A DNA stretch of 64,000 nucleotides from Bacteroidales bacterium (GTDB taxonomy: Bacteria > Bacteroidota > Bacteroidia > Bacteroidales > UBA932), in contig JAGAKR010000015.1 of the NCBI GenBank assembly GCA_017625535.1, positions 62,001 to 126,000 of the forward strand, given 5' to 3'. The notes beneath the pieces are model-generated. The model did no database searches, had not been told where the DNA came from, and was given only the letters and a program-made list of their open reading frames with translations. The position numbers and the translations under genes were made by a program. Positions within the stretch are counted from its first letter, which is position 1, and each line of letters starts with the position of its first letter. Below are positions 8,432-18,492 of this stretch, in pieces.

Positions 8432-9061
8432 TTATTTTGAGTTTTTGGGAGGAAGAATCTCAAACACTTCATCTATTGAAGCAAAGAGTTCCTGCTGAGT
8501 ATGTTTTCCATTAAGTATCTCCCTTACAAGGCCGTGCCATACAACAGGCACACTCTGCTCGGAAGCCACATTTGTTACATCAACCATCTCAATTATCAGG
8601 CTTCCTGTTGTGTAGGAAGAGATGAACTGAGGCATCTGATACGGATAATACGGATTCCAGCCGTACCAAGGGTAGTCGAAGGAATCCCACCACCAATCCC
8701 AGTCATCCCAATATCCGGGATACATATAAGTATTGGTCTTCTTGATGTATGACACATCAACCAGCAGGTCCGGATTCTCTTCCGGAACAACCTGGGTGTA
8801 ACCATACTTGTTCAGGTTCACAACAATCTGTGCAACTATCAGGTCTGTAGTATCGTTGTCCACACGGAACTTTTTCCCGTCCTCAACAACAGATATTGAA
8901 TCTGCAATTGCAAATGTGTGGTAATTGGTGAAATTGGCATTTTCGCCTTTGCGGGCAACAGTGAGGATCTGATCCCTTGTTTCTTCCAGAGCTCCGGGTC
9001 CCCAACTGCATGCGGAAACCAGAGCGCCCACAAAAATGATAAGCATTAACCTTACTTTCAT
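8432..9061 (-). CDS. DUF4136 lipoprotein
   Basis: A 209-residue lipoprotein: the signal ends in a lipobox-like VSAC (Cys18). The body fits DUF4136: TNYHTFAIADS at the start, a middle NLNKYGYTQVVPEENPDLLV with DVSY, and VWHGLVREILNG near the end. Between residues 110 and 145 there is a striking Trp/Tyr/Pro/Asp stretch (YWDDWDWWWDSFDYPWYGW), common in this family. Function is unknown; family members are outer-membrane lipoproteins. It is encoded between the transketolase N half and the barrel gene. Confidence 0.82.
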   Translation of the reverse strand: MKVRLMLIIFVGALVSACSWGPGALEETRDQILTVARKGENANFTNYHTFAIADSISVVEDGKKFRVDNDTTDLIVAQIVVNLNKYGYTQVVPEENPDLLVDVSYIKKTNTYMYPGYWDDWDWWWDSFDYPWYGWNPYYPYQMPQFISSYTTGSLIIEMVDVTNVASEQSVPVVWHGLVREILNGKHTQQELFASIDEVFEILPPKNSK

Positions 9062-9147
9062 ACTGTCATTATTTAGTTAAAAAAACAGTATAATAACAGA
9101 ATTAAGGATGCGTTGTTCAACAAGTCAAAGAACTGAAAATGGACTTT

Positions 9148-9996
9148 TTAGAAGTCTCCAAGGGTCTCCTGCAGCTGTGCAAGCCCTTTCTCGGCAAGTT
9201 CAGGCTTAGGAGCCTTTCCGTGCCATTCGCAGGTTCCCTGCATAAAGTCAACTCCCTTGCCCATATCTGTCTTCATAAGTATCATAACAGGCTTGTTGTC
9301 CTTTTTACCCATCTCTTTTGCCTGTTTGAATGCTGCAAGGATAGCCTCCATATTGTGTCCGTCGGCAACAATCACATCCCATCCGAATGCTTTCCATTTT
9401 GCCTCAAGGTCTCCGATTCCGAAAACTGAATCTACAGTACCGTCAATCTGCTGGCCGTTCCAGTCAGTAATTGCAATGAGGTTGCTGAGGTTGTTGTGTG
9501 CCGCAAACATTGCAGCCTCCCAAACCTGGCCCTCCTCGCTCTCACCGTCACCCATCAGCACATATACATAATTCTCCTCTTTGTCAAGCCTCTTCCCGAT
9601 AGCGGCTCCTGCAGCAACAGAAAGACCCTGTCCCAAAGAGCCCGATGCTTCATATACACCAGGAAGCCCGCTCTCCACACAAGGGTGTCCCTGAAGGCGT
9701 GAGCCGAAAACCCTGAATGTTGCAAGTTCCTTTACAGGGAAATATCCGCTGCGTGCAAGTACACTGTAGAAGACAGGTGACATATGTCCGGCAGAAAGGA
9801 AGAACATGTCGTTTCCTTTACCGCTCCTGTCCCAGTTTGCAGGGGAATGTTTCATTTCGCTGAAGAACAAGGCAGTCATAATGTCTGTACTGCTCATGCT
9901 TCCTCCCGGATGGCCGCTTTGGGCGGCAGTAACCATCCTTAATATATCTCTTCTTACCTGAGAAGCTATATTGTTGAGCTCCTGAATGTTTGACAT
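9148..9996 (-). CDS. Transketolase, N-terminal subunit
   Basis: The 282-residue protein is the thiamine-diphosphate-binding half of a split transketolase. GHPGGSMSSTDI is near residues 27-38. The TPP motif is complete: GDGESEEGQVWEAAMF near residue 149, closing with the DWNGQQ asparagine. It is first in the leftward run and divergent from lepA. Its partner half is 1.4 kb downstream at 6786-7745. The gap of 86 bases to the next gene is the largest in this run, so a secondary promoter there is possible. Confidence 0.92.
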   Translation of the reverse strand: MSNIQELNNIASQVRRDILRMVTAAQSGHPGGSMSSTDIMTALFFSEMKHSPANWDRSGKGNDMFFLSAGHMSPVFYSVLARSGYFPVKELATFRVFGSRLQGHPCVESGLPGVYEASGSLGQGLSVAAGAAIGKRLDKEENYVYVLMGDGESEEGQVWEAAMFAAHNNLSNLIAITDWNGQQIDGTVDSVFGIGDLEAKWKAFGWDVIVADGHNMEAILAAFKQAKEMGKKDNKPVMILMKTDMGKGVDFMQGTCEWHGKAPKPELAEKGLAQLQETLGDF

Positions 9997-10073
9997 AATT
10001 TTATAGTGTAATGTTAAGGTTTATAACTTTGCGAATTTAATGTTTAATTTGCTAAAAAACAACGCAAATTGCG

Positions 10074-10081
10074 TATATTTG
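10074..10081 (+). promoter_or_regulatory. -7 element of lepA
   Basis: TATATTTG precedes lepA by 46 bases. TTTG at 10048-10051 is 22 bases upstream, slightly longer than the usual spacing, so the -33 match is weak. Confidence 0.5.
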
Positions 10082-10127
10082 CGCACTTGATAACTTGGCC
10101 GGAAAGGGCCAAAATTTGTAACCGAAA

Positions 10128-11915
10128 ATGAAGAATATAAGGAATTTCTGCATAATAGCCCATATAGACCACGGAAAGAGCACATTGGCAGACAGGCTGC
10201 TTGAGGCAACCAACACATTGTCTGCAAGGGAGATGGAGAATCAGGTGCTGGACTCTATGGACCTTGAGAAGGAGAAGGGTATCACCATAAAGAGCCATGC
10301 AATACAAATGGAGTATGTAAAGGGCAAGGAGAGATATACCCTCAACCTGCTCGACACTCCTGGCCACGTGGACTTCTCTTATGAGGTGTCACGTGCCATA
10401 GCATCCTGCGAGGGGGCGCTTCTTATTGTAGATGCAACACAGGGAATACAGGCGCAGACAATTTCCAACCTTTATCTTGCCCTCAACAATGATCTTGAGA
10501 TAATACCTGTAATAAACAAGATAGATATGGATGCCGCAATGGTGGATGTTGTGAAGGACCAGATTGTGGATCTTCTTGGATGTGACGAGAGCGAGATCCT
10601 CCTTGCAAGCGGACGTACAGGACAGGGTATCCCCGAAATCCTTGACGCTATTGTCGAGAGGGTTCCGGCCCCTACAGGCAATCCTGACGCCCCTCTGCAG
10701 GCTCTTATCTTTGATTCTGTATTCAACTCATTCAGGGGTATCATTGCATATTTCAAGGTAGAGTCGGGCTCAATAAAGAAAGGTGACAAAGTGAAGTTCT
10801 TCAATACCGGCAGGGAGTATATTGCAGATGAGGTAGGGGTGTTGAGGATGAAGCTCTGCCCTAAAGATGAGATAAAGACAGGAGATGTGGGCTATATCAT
10901 AAGCGGTATAAAGAGTGCCGTTGAGGTTAAGGTGGGTGATACCATCACAACTGTTGCAAACCCTTGTTCAGAGGCCATTGCCGGTTTTGAGGAGGTGAAG
11001 CCTATGGTGTTTGCCGGCATCTATCCAGTAGAGACAGATGAATATGAAGATCTGCGTGCTTCGCTGGAGAAACTCCAGTTGAATGATGCATCATTGGTGT
11101 TTGATCCTGAGAGTTCGTTGGCCCTCGGTTTCGGTTTCCGCTGCGGATTCCTTGGATTGCTGCACCTTGAAATTGTGCAGGAGAGGCTTTTCAGGGAGTT
11201 TGATATGGACTGCATAACCACAGTGCCAAACGTATCATACAAGGTATATACAACCCAGGGGGATGTGCTTGATGTGCACAACCCGTCGGGACTTCCTGCC
11301 CCAACACTCATAGATTACATTGAGGAGCCGTATATAAGGGCACAGATCATTTCAAGGAGCGATTTCTTTGGCCCTATAATGAAACTCTGCCTTGACAAGC
11401 GCGGAACACTGGTAAGCCAGCACTTCCTTACAAGCGACCGCGTGGAGCTCAACTATGATATGCCGCTATCTGAAATTGTATTTGACTTCTATGACAAACT
11501 CAAATCAATTTCCAAAGGATATGCCTCATTTGACTACCATATTACAGGATACAGGGATGCGGACCTTGTGAAACTGGATATCCTCCTCAACGGGGAGCAG
11601 GTGGATGCCCTCAGCAGCCTTATCCACAGGGACCATGCCTATGATTTCGGACGCAAGATGTGTGAGAAACTGAAGGAACTTATCCCGCGCCAGCAGTTTG
11701 ATATTGCAATCCAGGCTGCCATAGGTGCAAAGATCATTGCCCGAGAAACCGTTAAGGCCGTACGCAAGGATGTAACTGCAAAATGTTACGGTGGTGATAT
11801 TTCACGTAAACGTAAACTGTTGGAGAAGCAGAAGAAAGGCAAACGCCGTATGCGTCAGGTAGGAAACGTTGAGGTGCCTCAGAGTGCATTTATGGCGGTG
11901 CTCAAACTTGATTAG
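10128..11915 (+). CDS. lepA: Elongation factor 4 (LepA), ribosome back-translocase
   Basis: A full-length 595-residue LepA. P-loop AHIDHGKST is at residues 11-19, G3 DTPGHVDF near 73-80 with its histidine intact, and guanine motif NKID near 127. Domain V-like and the LepA-specific C-terminal domain are present ([20 protein letters not shown] at the end). It acts on stalled or mistranslocated ribosomes. It is monocistronic, with its own -7 box upstream and a strong hairpin terminator. Its intact DTPGH contrasts with the EF-G2 at 1443-3596. Confidence 0.97.
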   Translation: MKNIRNFCIIAHIDHGKSTLADRLLEATNTLSAREMENQVLDSMDLEKEKGITIKSHAIQMEYVKGKERYTLNLLDTPGHVDFSYEVSRAIASCEGALLIVDATQGIQAQTISNLYLALNNDLEIIPVINKIDMDAAMVDVVKDQIVDLLGCDESEILLASGRTGQGIPEILDAIVERVPAPTGNPDAPLQALIFDSVFNSFRGIIAYFKVESGSIKKGDKVKFFNTGREYIADEVGVLRMKLCPKDEIKTGDVGYIISGIKSAVEVKVGDTITTVANPCSEAIAGFEEVKPMVFAGIYPVETDEYEDLRASLEKLQLNDASLVFDPESSLALGFGFRCGFLGLLHLEIVQERLFREFDMDCITTVPNVSYKVYTTQGDVLDVHNPSGLPAPTLIDYIEEPYIRAQIISRSDFFGPIMKLCLDKRGTLVSQHFLTSDRVELNYDMPLSEIVFDFYDKLKSISKGYASFDYHITGYRDADLVKLDILLNGEQVDALSSLIHRDHAYDFGRKMCEKLKELIPRQQFDIAIQAAIGAKIIARETVKAVRKDVTAKCYGGDISRKRKLLEKQKKGKRRMRQVGNVEVPQSAFMAVLKLD

Positions 11916-11954
11916 TCGGGTTGCCTCAGGCACCCTGTGTGAACAGTAAATGAG

Positions 11955-11996
11955 AAACTGTCGGGAGGATGATTTTCTTCCCGACAGTTTTTTTGT
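11955..11996 (+). terminator. lepA terminator built on the GTCGGGAA motif
   Basis: A 12-bp stem (AAACTGTCGGGA with TCCCGACAGTTT) with a 12-base loop is followed by seven T. It also separates lepA from the convergent peptidase gene. Both arms carry the over-represented GTCGGGAA word. Confidence 0.9.
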
Positions 11997-11997
11997 T

Positions 11998-14442
11998 TTA
12001 CAGCGTCTTTGGAGGATACATTGCATTCCACCAGGTTGGATCGTCCTGGAGCCATTTGGCAAACCAGGCAAAGATGGTGTTCTGCCATAGGATGCGTTTG
12101 TTGTAGTCCAGGATATGGTGGTTCTGGTCTTTTACAAACACCATATCTGTCTCCTTGCCAAGCAGTTTGAGGGCTGTGTACATCTGAATGCTTTCCCCTA
12201 CAGGCACGTTTGTGTCTGCATCTCCGTGCACAAACAGGATAGGGGTGTTCACCTTGTGGGCATTGTAAAGCGGGCTTTGTTTTACATACAGGTCTGTCTC
12301 GGACCAAGGGTAGCTGTTTGCCATTGAAACCTCGCTGTATGAGTATCCCCAGTACCCTTCGCCCCAGTAGCTGGTGTGGTCACTGATGCCGGCGTGCGAG
12401 ATTGCAGCGGCAAAGATGTCTGTGATTGTCTGCAGGTACATTGTGGTAAAGCCGCCGTAAGATGCTCCAATGCATCCAATCTTTGATGCATCCACAAAAC
12501 TGTGCTCTTTGCAGAACTGTTTTGTGCCCTCAACTATATCATCGGCAGGGCCGTTGCCGGCAGTATTCACGTGGCGGGCGGAGAATTCCTGGCCGAATCC
12601 GGTTGCACCGCTTGGATTGACCACATAAACCACATATCCCATTGCAGCATAGAGGTGGTGAGGATAACGGCTCTCAAAACTCCTTTCCGTAGGGCTGCAT
12701 CCGCCGTAATAGTTTACAATAAGCGGGTATTTCTTTGCAGGGTCAAAATCTGCAGGGAGATAATAGCGTCCGTTTATCTCATCCCCTTTTGAGTTGGTGA
12801 AGTTCCAAGGTCTGCATTCTCCAAGTTTTACACCCTCAAGAATATCTTTGCTCAAGTCCTCAAGCAGGGTGCTCTTCCCTTTTTTCAGGTCCATTATGTA
12901 TGAGCGGTCGGAGTTTGAGGCACCCTGGCCGTACCATACCATAACCGGTGCATTTGAGGAGAGTGCAAATCTCTTTACGTTGTCTTCCTCTACAGGAATC
13001 TGCTCTATCTTTCCATTAGAAGGGTCAAGTCTGAACAGGCTTATGAGGTCTGTGTTCTCTGCGGTAAAGTATATCTTGTTGTCATAACTGCTCCACTCCC
13101 AACTTCCTACGTTAGGATTGAAATCTTTTGTAACAGGGGTAATCTTCCTGTCAGCCAGATCCATTATATACAACTGGTAGTCATACATGCTTGGGGTCTG
13201 CCCCTCCTTCACATTTTTTCCAATGCCGGCAAGTGCCTCCGGTGAGCCGCTTATCGCAACCGCTTTGCCGTCCGGTGAGAATTTTGCTGAATTTATGAAT
13301 CCGTCACCTTTTACAAGGGTGTCTGCCTGGAGTGAGGCCACATCAATAAGCAGCAGGTCATAGAGTGTGGTAGGGCGTTTTGTGAGGCGTGTATAACTTG
13401 TCATTGCCAGAATCTTGCGTCCGTCATTTGAGATGTCTGAAACCCATACATTCCTGTACCCGAAAGTAAGAGGCTGCATTGCTCCTGTTGAGAGGTCATA
13501 TTTGGCCAGATATGAACGGTTTCTCCAGCCAGGCTGCCTGTCATCAGGTTCAATTACCTGGTAAATCTCTTTCCTCTCCTGAGGCCCTTTCTGCTCTACC
13601 TGATAGATGAGGTAATCCTCTGCAGGGGAGATTGTAAAATAACCGTCGGGAATATTATGTGCAAATACACTCTCTTTCCCAGTTGCAGGGTCAACAGTAA
13701 TTATATCCCTTCCCTTTGCACCTTTGGATGTATACCAGTAAAGCGGACTTTTGGGCATCCATCGGATACCCTCTTCACTTTGGGCCATTACCCTGCCTGT
13801 GGCAAGTTCGGTTACAGTTGTCCTGTTGGAAGATTTCCCTTCAGGCAGCCCGGTGGTGTAGCCGGTAATCATATATTTTCCGCAAGGGGAAAGGGAAACT
13901 CCCTGGAAACGGGTGCCGTGGAGCACATCTGCAAGGGTAAAGTCCCTTGTGCCGTCTTCCCTGAATGAGAGGACCCCCTCCTGAGGGGATTCAATCTCAA
14001 CCTGTGGGGCAACATTTTCCCCTGGGGCTGCAAGATACTTTATAATGAATGTATGTGTTCCCGGAATAAGTTCCGTTTTTCCTCCCTGCAATTTCTTGTC
14101 GTCTGCATATATTTGGAAATTCTCCACCCCTGTAACCTTCGGTTCCACAGATGTATACCTGCTGGCCTGCAGGGTAAAGCCTATGAGGTTGAGGGTGTGC
14201 AGATCGGGTGCTGCCGGTACGGAGTCAACAAATGGGGCCTTAAGTACCTCTTCAAAAGAGATATAATTATCCAGAAGGGATTTTGCATCAAATGCCTTTG
14301 CATTTACATCGGTATTGTCAATCATATACGGAAGCATTGTACCGTATGGACCTGCGTACCTGAATTTGTTTACTTTCATAGTCTCTCCGTTTGCCAATAA
14401 GCACCCCATAAGGGCAACTAATGTAATGAACAGTTTTTTCAT
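11998..14442 (-). CDS. Secreted S9-family (prolyl oligopeptidase) serine peptidase
   Basis: An 814-residue protein with a signal peptide (MKKLFITLVALMGCLLANG), a beta-propeller-like middle (SPCGKYMITGY, ISNDGRKILAMTSY, KFSPDGKAVAISG) and a C-terminal alpha/beta hydrolase domain. The catalytic serine is in GASYGG near residue 660, the aspartate in HGDADTNVPVGES near 740, and the histidine in QNHHILDY near 774. It probably trims dipeptides or short peptides in the periplasm, like DPP4/acylaminoacyl-peptidase relatives. It starts 11 bases after the glycosyltransferase stop codon, so the two share a transcript. Confidence 0.9.
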   Translation of the reverse strand: MKKLFITLVALMGCLLANGETMKVNKFRYAGPYGTMLPYMIDNTDVNAKAFDAKSLLDNYISFEEVLKAPFVDSVPAAPDLHTLNLIGFTLQASRYTSVEPKVTGVENFQIYADDKKLQGGKTELIPGTHTFIIKYLAAPGENVAPQVEIESPQEGVLSFREDGTRDFTLADVLHGTRFQGVSLSPCGKYMITGYTTGLPEGKSSNRTTVTELATGRVMAQSEEGIRWMPKSPLYWYTSKGAKGRDIITVDPATGKESVFAHNIPDGYFTISPAEDYLIYQVEQKGPQERKEIYQVIEPDDRQPGWRNRSYLAKYDLSTGAMQPLTFGYRNVWVSDISNDGRKILAMTSYTRLTKRPTTLYDLLLIDVASLQADTLVKGDGFINSAKFSPDGKAVAISGSPEALAGIGKNVKEGQTPSMYDYQLYIMDLADRKITPVTKDFNPNVGSWEWSSYDNKIYFTAENTDLISLFRLDPSNGKIEQIPVEEDNVKRFALSSNAPVMVWYGQGASNSDRSYIMDLKKGKSTLLEDLSKDILEGVKLGECRPWNFTNSKGDEINGRYYLPADFDPAKKYPLIVNYYGGCSPTERSFESRYPHHLYAAMGYVVYVVNPSGATGFGQEFSARHVNTAGNGPADDIVEGTKQFCKEHSFVDASKIGCIGASYGGFTTMYLQTITDIFAAAISHAGISDHTSYWGEGYWGYSYSEVSMANSYPWSETDLYVKQSPLYNAHKVNTPILFVHGDADTNVPVGESIQMYTALKLLGKETDMVFVKDQNHHILDYNKRILWQNTIFAWFAKWLQDDPTWWNAMYPPKTL

Positions 14443-14453
14443 GGTTATGTATG

Positions 14454-15821
14454 TTATTGCTGTAGTCCTTTAAGGAATCTGGCAAAAGCCGTATAGTTCT
14501 TTCTGCAATCCCATCTCTCCTCCCATTGTCTGCGGGCGGCAAGGGCAAGATCAAATTCCGGCATTTCCAGGCTGTGCAATATCCAATCCTTAATCTCTTT
14601 TGCCAGCCGTTCTGCATCAATTTCTCTTGGCAGAAGTTTCCCGCATCCGCATCCTTGCGGAAGAAGTTCTGCAACACCACCTACTTCGGTGGCAATTACA
14701 GGTGTACCATATGAGAGGGCCTCCATAATGGATACCGGTATTCCCTCAGAACGGCTTACCTGCAGGAAAAGGTCTGTATAATGGGTCTGGTAGTATTCCA
14801 GAACTTTTATATGTGGCAGTGCCCCAAGAAAATTGAATGCAATTGGGGTAAGTTCCCCCTCTTCCCCTTCGGGTGTCCCGTTTTGTATGAGAAGTTCCTT
14901 TATGGGCTCCAGCAGAGGGCCGTCACCTATATGGGTCCAGCAGATGTGGCTTATACCCTTTGATTCCATAGAGCGGGCCAGTTCTACATCCCTCTCCAGA
15001 ATGAGCATTGCCGCTGCTATAAGATGTACCCTTTTGAGTTCAATTACGTTGGAACAGCTCAATATATTGTATGCTCCTGTGCTGTCTGCAGCCCCTGCAT
15101 CTGCAGGAACCGGTGCACCCAGATTGGGGCAGGCATCACTGTGGTATGAACTGCCAAGGCGGAAAACCTTTATCTCCCCGGGCTGGTTGGAGTAATTGTT
15201 CTCTATATAGTCTTTTCCGTTGTCAGAGATTGTAACAGCATAATCTACGGCACTGTACAGCATCTCCCTGAACGGAAGGTATCCCTTGGCTTCCTCATAT
15301 AGGTCTGAGCCGTGGAATCTTACCACAAATTGGGGCATTTTCCCTTGTTGCAGTTCCTTTTTAAGGAACGGTATTGTAAGGGCAGACTTGTCTCCCCAAT
15401 AAAAATATGCACAACTGCACCTTTCAAGTATCTCTATAATCTCCTTTATTTTCCTTTTGTTTCCCAGTATTGAACGGAGAATGCACAGATAATTGCCCCA
15501 TAACCATACCTTTTTTTTGCTGCAATATACTTTACGGGCAAAAAACTCCTTTATGGCAAACCACAAAGGTGCAGTATTGGGCAATCCCCCTGCAAGAAGT
15601 CCGTACCTGTCTTTGTGGTCTGTTGACAGCAGGGGACGGTGGACAATTGTGTTGGACGGAGTCTCTCTGCACAATGCCCCTGTTTCACTTTCAGGAATGT
15701 AAAGCGGGAAAATATGTATTGTCTCAAACTCCCCTGATACAAAAGGGATCTCCTCTGCCAGGAAAGTTTCACCGGTTCCGTATGGATATGTATTTGTAAA
15801 GATTGCAATCTCCTTGCCCAT
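14454..15821 (-). CDS. Glycosyltransferase family 4-type protein
   Basis: A 455-residue GT-B glycosyltransferase. The C-terminal donor domain has the retaining GT4 signature SRSEGIPVSIMEALSYGTPV near residue 355 followed by ATEVGGVAELL. The N terminus starts KEIAIFTNTYPYGTGETFL, as in surface-polysaccharide transferases. Between them, PQFVVRFHGSDLYEE and the acceptor-domain AVTISDNGKDYIE are visible. It probably adds a sugar to a cell-surface glycan; donor and acceptor are unknown, and no other polysaccharide genes are adjacent. A short spacer-like insertion (about residues 235-245) is rich in Ala/Gly/Asp. Confidence 0.85.
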   Translation of the reverse strand: MGKEIAIFTNTYPYGTGETFLAEEIPFVSGEFETIHIFPLYIPESETGALCRETPSNTIVHRPLLSTDHKDRYGLLAGGLPNTAPLWFAIKEFFARKVYCSKKKVWLWGNYLCILRSILGNKRKIKEIIEILERCSCAYFYWGDKSALTIPFLKKELQQGKMPQFVVRFHGSDLYEEAKGYLPFREMLYSAVDYAVTISDNGKDYIENNYSNQPGEIKVFRLGSSYHSDACPNLGAPVPADAGAADSTGAYNILSCSNVIELKRVHLIAAAMLILERDVELARSMESKGISHICWTHIGDGPLLEPIKELLIQNGTPEGEEGELTPIAFNFLGALPHIKVLEYYQTHYTDLFLQVSRSEGIPVSIMEALSYGTPVIATEVGGVAELLPQGCGCGKLLPREIDAERLAKEIKDWILHSLEMPEFDLALAARRQWEERWDCRKNYTAFARFLKGLQQ

Positions 15822-15875
15822 GCCCGTATGTTATTTGATTATGGCTTTCTGCAAATTTGTACATAATTTATTTAT

Positions 15876-15907
15876 AAAACAACAAAGCCCGCAGTGTGCG
15901 GGCCTTG
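15876..15907 (-). terminator. Terminator of the OmpA/TPR lipoprotein gene
   Basis: GCCCGCA (15887-15893) and TGCGGGC (15897-15903) pair around a 3-base loop. On the minus strand the stem is followed by TTTGTTGTTTTAT. A second small stem (TGTGGC/GCCACA) lies at 15926-15941, nearer the stop codon. Confidence 0.7.
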
Positions 15908-15951
15908 TGGATAAGTATCATTTTTGTGGCACAAGCCACAGAAGCATCTGC

Positions 15952-17607
15952 TTATAGTTTTGCGAACTCAATGTCGTTAGCAGCTCTCTTTGCAAGTGCC
16001 TCGTCTTTCTTTGCAACCTCAAGAAGCTCTTTAGCCTGGCTGTTGTTGCCCTGGCGTGCAGCGATGATGGCTTTCAAGTAAGATTTGCAGCTGCATTTTG
16101 CAGGTGCAAGGATAGAAGAAGCCTTGGTAAGGTTGTTGGTAAGGATATTTGCAAGAGCCTCATTGAATGAGTTTGCACCGTTCAAAGTAGCAACTGCACC
16201 TTTGTAATCACCCTTAAGGATAAGAAGTGCACCCATATTCTCTTTAGCCTCTTTAAGATCACCTGCTTTTGCAAGGTTCTCTGCTGCTGCATCATAGTTA
16301 CCCTCCTGCATTGCAGCTACAGCCATGTTGTTGTAGTAGCTTGCAGTCTTGTCGTTCATTTTTGCAAGGTAACCTTTAGCCTCATCGGCCTTGTTGTTCT
16401 TAAGGCTGATTGCTGCAAGGTTGTTGTATGCTCTGCTGCTGTTGTAGTTCTTGGCTGCAGCCTTGTAGATCTCAACTTTCTGAGACTCTTTGTCAAACAA
16501 AGTTGCACCGTAAAGAAGAGCCTCCTCATCCAACTCATTGATGTTGTCGTTGATAAGTTTTGTCAACTCCTCGTCAGTCCAGTTCTTGTAGTCTACGTTT
16601 GCAATGAATCTTGCTCTACGCAATGCAGGAAGAACCTCGTCTGCCAAAGTTTTGAATACTGCAGACATGTTCTTGATCTCACGCTCCCTTACAACAGGGT
16701 CTGAGTACATTGAAAGAACACGTAGGATAAGCTCTTTGTCCTGGATGTCTGAAGCCTCAACCAACTCCTGGAAACCTTCCCAGTCCTCTGAGATCTGTGA
16801 AACGTTCAATGGAATGTCCTTAACCTCAGCTTTCTTTGAGATAACTTTAACAAAAGCGTTCTCTGCAGATTTTGCTCTGTTTGCAGAAAGTTTGCTGTTA
16901 AGGTTCTCGCTTCCGTCAGGTGAAGCATAAGCGATGATGTCGTTTGAAACGATTGTCCTGCGCTCGTGGTTGTTGGCGTCTTTCAACCACTGCTGGAACT
17001 CTTTGATCTGCTCAGTCTTCAACTGGTTGTTCCTTACATTAGACTGGTTGATTGTATAAAGAACCTGAGACTCTTTGGTCTCTCTGATGACTTTCTGGTA
17101 GTTGTCAGCCTCCATTGAAGGGGTACCCTCAAGTTTCACAAGCATATAAGTGCAGTTTGTACCGTCTGCAAGCTTATAGTCTACAGGATACTCGAATTTT
17201 TTGGTTTTGCTTGCATTGTAAACAACTGCCCTAAGCTCAAGGACAGCCTTCTCCATACCAGGTTTGTAGTCGAATACTACAGCCTTTGAAGCTTTGCCGC
17301 CGTTTTTGTATGAAATGACATTGTTGTTGTCCATAACTTTGTCGCCCTGAAGGGTAAGAACAGGACCAGCAACCTCACCGCCTGCATATACCATTACAGG
17401 AGTAAGCTCAAGAACAGCCTCACTGATGAAATATTTTGCAGGGAACTCAACTGTGTAATTTGCGGCAATTTTGCCGTTTACAGCCTCCAGAACCTCAGGA
17501 GTGCACTCGGTCTCCACCATATCGGCAAGTTTTGCCATTTTTGACGGATTACCACAAGCTGCAAGCATCAATGCCATGCATGCAATCATTAAAATGTGTT
17601 TCTTCAT
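15952..17607 (-). CDS. Lipoprotein with OmpA-like region and TPR repeats
   Basis: ATG at 17607 is preferred because it starts the signal MKKHILMIACMALMLAAC with lipobox Cys18; this gives 551 residues. After a beta-rich N-terminal part (about 20-190) comes an OmpA-C-like segment (NDIIAYASPDG, then KLSANRAKSAENAF, about 225-260). The C-terminal third carries TPR-like helices (SRAYNNLAAISLKNNKADEA, then SYYNNMAVAAMQEGNYDAAA). Codon use suggests high expression. It probably links the outer membrane to peptidoglycan or scaffolds surface proteins, by analogy with Bacteroidales OmpA/TPR proteins; that role is inferred. It is probably monocistronic. Confidence 0.75.
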   Translation of the reverse strand: MKKHILMIACMALMLAACGNPSKMAKLADMVETECTPEVLEAVNGKIAANYTVEFPAKYFISEAVLELTPVMVYAGGEVAGPVLTLQGDKVMDNNNVISYKNGGKASKAVVFDYKPGMEKAVLELRAVVYNASKTKKFEYPVDYKLADGTNCTYMLVKLEGTPSMEADNYQKVIRETKESQVLYTINQSNVRNNQLKTEQIKEFQQWLKDANNHERRTIVSNDIIAYASPDGSENLNSKLSANRAKSAENAFVKVISKKAEVKDIPLNVSQISEDWEGFQELVEASDIQDKELILRVLSMYSDPVVREREIKNMSAVFKTLADEVLPALRRARFIANVDYKNWTDEELTKLINDNINELDEEALLYGATLFDKESQKVEIYKAAAKNYNSSRAYNNLAAISLKNNKADEAKGYLAKMNDKTASYYNNMAVAAMQEGNYDAAAENLAKAGDLKEAKENMGALLILKGDYKGAVATLNGANSFNEALANILTNNLTKASSILAPAKCSCKSYLKAIIAARQGNNSQAKELLEVAKKDEALAKRAANDIEFAKL

Positions 17608-17649
17608 ATCAGTTAGTTTAAATAAATTATAATTATCGTATATAATGCA

Positions 17650-17657
17650 CAAATATA
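17650..17657 (-). promoter_or_regulatory. -7 element of the OmpA/TPR lipoprotein gene
   Basis: TATATTTG on the minus strand lies 42 bases before the ATG at 17607, in the 51-base gap after kdsB. No TTG is seen at the usual spacing. Confidence 0.45.
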
Positions 17658-17658
17658 A

Positions 17659-18414
17659 TTAAATCAAATCAATTTTGGAATTTATGTATTCCAAATCTTG
17701 GACAGTATCAACGGCATAAGTCTCGAAATTTGTCTCTGCAACCCTGATTTTCAAGCCGTTCTCTATCCATCTGAGCTGTTCCAGTTTTTCGGTCTTTTCC
17801 AAAAAACTTTGTGGCATGGAACAAATTTTCCCCAATGTCTCCGCCCTGTAGCCGTACAGGCCTATATGACGGTAGAAAGGCGTTTCCTGCACATATCCGT
17901 CGGTTATTTCAACATCCCTTGGAAAAGGTACCGGGGTACGGCTGAAATATATTGCATTGCTGTTTTTGTCAACAAGCACTTTGGGGCTGTTGTGGTTCAT
18001 AAGTTCCCCCTTGTCCTTCACCCTTTTCACAAGTGTGGCAAGTTCCACTGTAGGGTCCTCAAAACAACGTCCCAACTGCATCAGCTGCTCAGGCTGTATG
18101 TAGGGTTCGTCTCCCTGTACATTTATTACCACATCAAAACTCTCACCGCTCTCCTGCATATAGTTTTTCATGGCCTCGTAACATCTGTCGGTACCGCTGT
18201 TGTGCGATGTGGAAGTCATTACAACCTTCCCCCCGAAACCTTTTACAGCATCGTAGATTCTGGTATCATCGGTTGCCACACAGGCATTTGGGAATGCCTT
18301 TATTGTCTGTTCGTAAACCCTCTGTATCATAGGTTTTCCGTGAACAAGGGCCAGAGGTTTCCCGGGAAAGCGGGATGAACCGTATCTGGCAGGTATAAGC
18401 GCTAAAATTTTCAT
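17659..18414 (-). CDS. kdsB: 3-deoxy-manno-octulosonate (Kdo) cytidylyltransferase
   Basis: The 251-residue enzyme activates Kdo as CMP-Kdo for lipopolysaccharide inner core synthesis. The nucleotide-binding start MKILALIPARYGSSRFPGKP and the metal-site region VINVQGDEPYIQPEQL near residue 103 are diagnostic. The ATG at 18414 begins exactly at the conserved N terminus, whereas the longer frame would need a TTG. It is divergent from the sigma-54-type regulator. A minus-strand TACTTTTG element at 18452-18459 could drive it. Confidence 0.96.
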   Translation of the reverse strand: MKILALIPARYGSSRFPGKPLALVHGKPMIQRVYEQTIKAFPNACVATDDTRIYDAVKGFGGKVVMTSTSHNSGTDRCYEAMKNYMQESGESFDVVINVQGDEPYIQPEQLMQLGRCFEDPTVELATLVKRVKDKGELMNHNSPKVLVDKNSNAIYFSRTPVPFPRDVEITDGYVQETPFYRHIGLYGYRAETLGKICSMPQSFLEKTEKLEQLRWIENGLKIRVAETNFETYAVDTVQDLEYINSKIDLI

Positions 18415-18492
18415 GGTATGCAAATCTGTTCCCCAAGCGGGTTATTTTGAACAAAAGTAGTCAAAATTGGCTTTTATGCAGTAGAAAATTTT

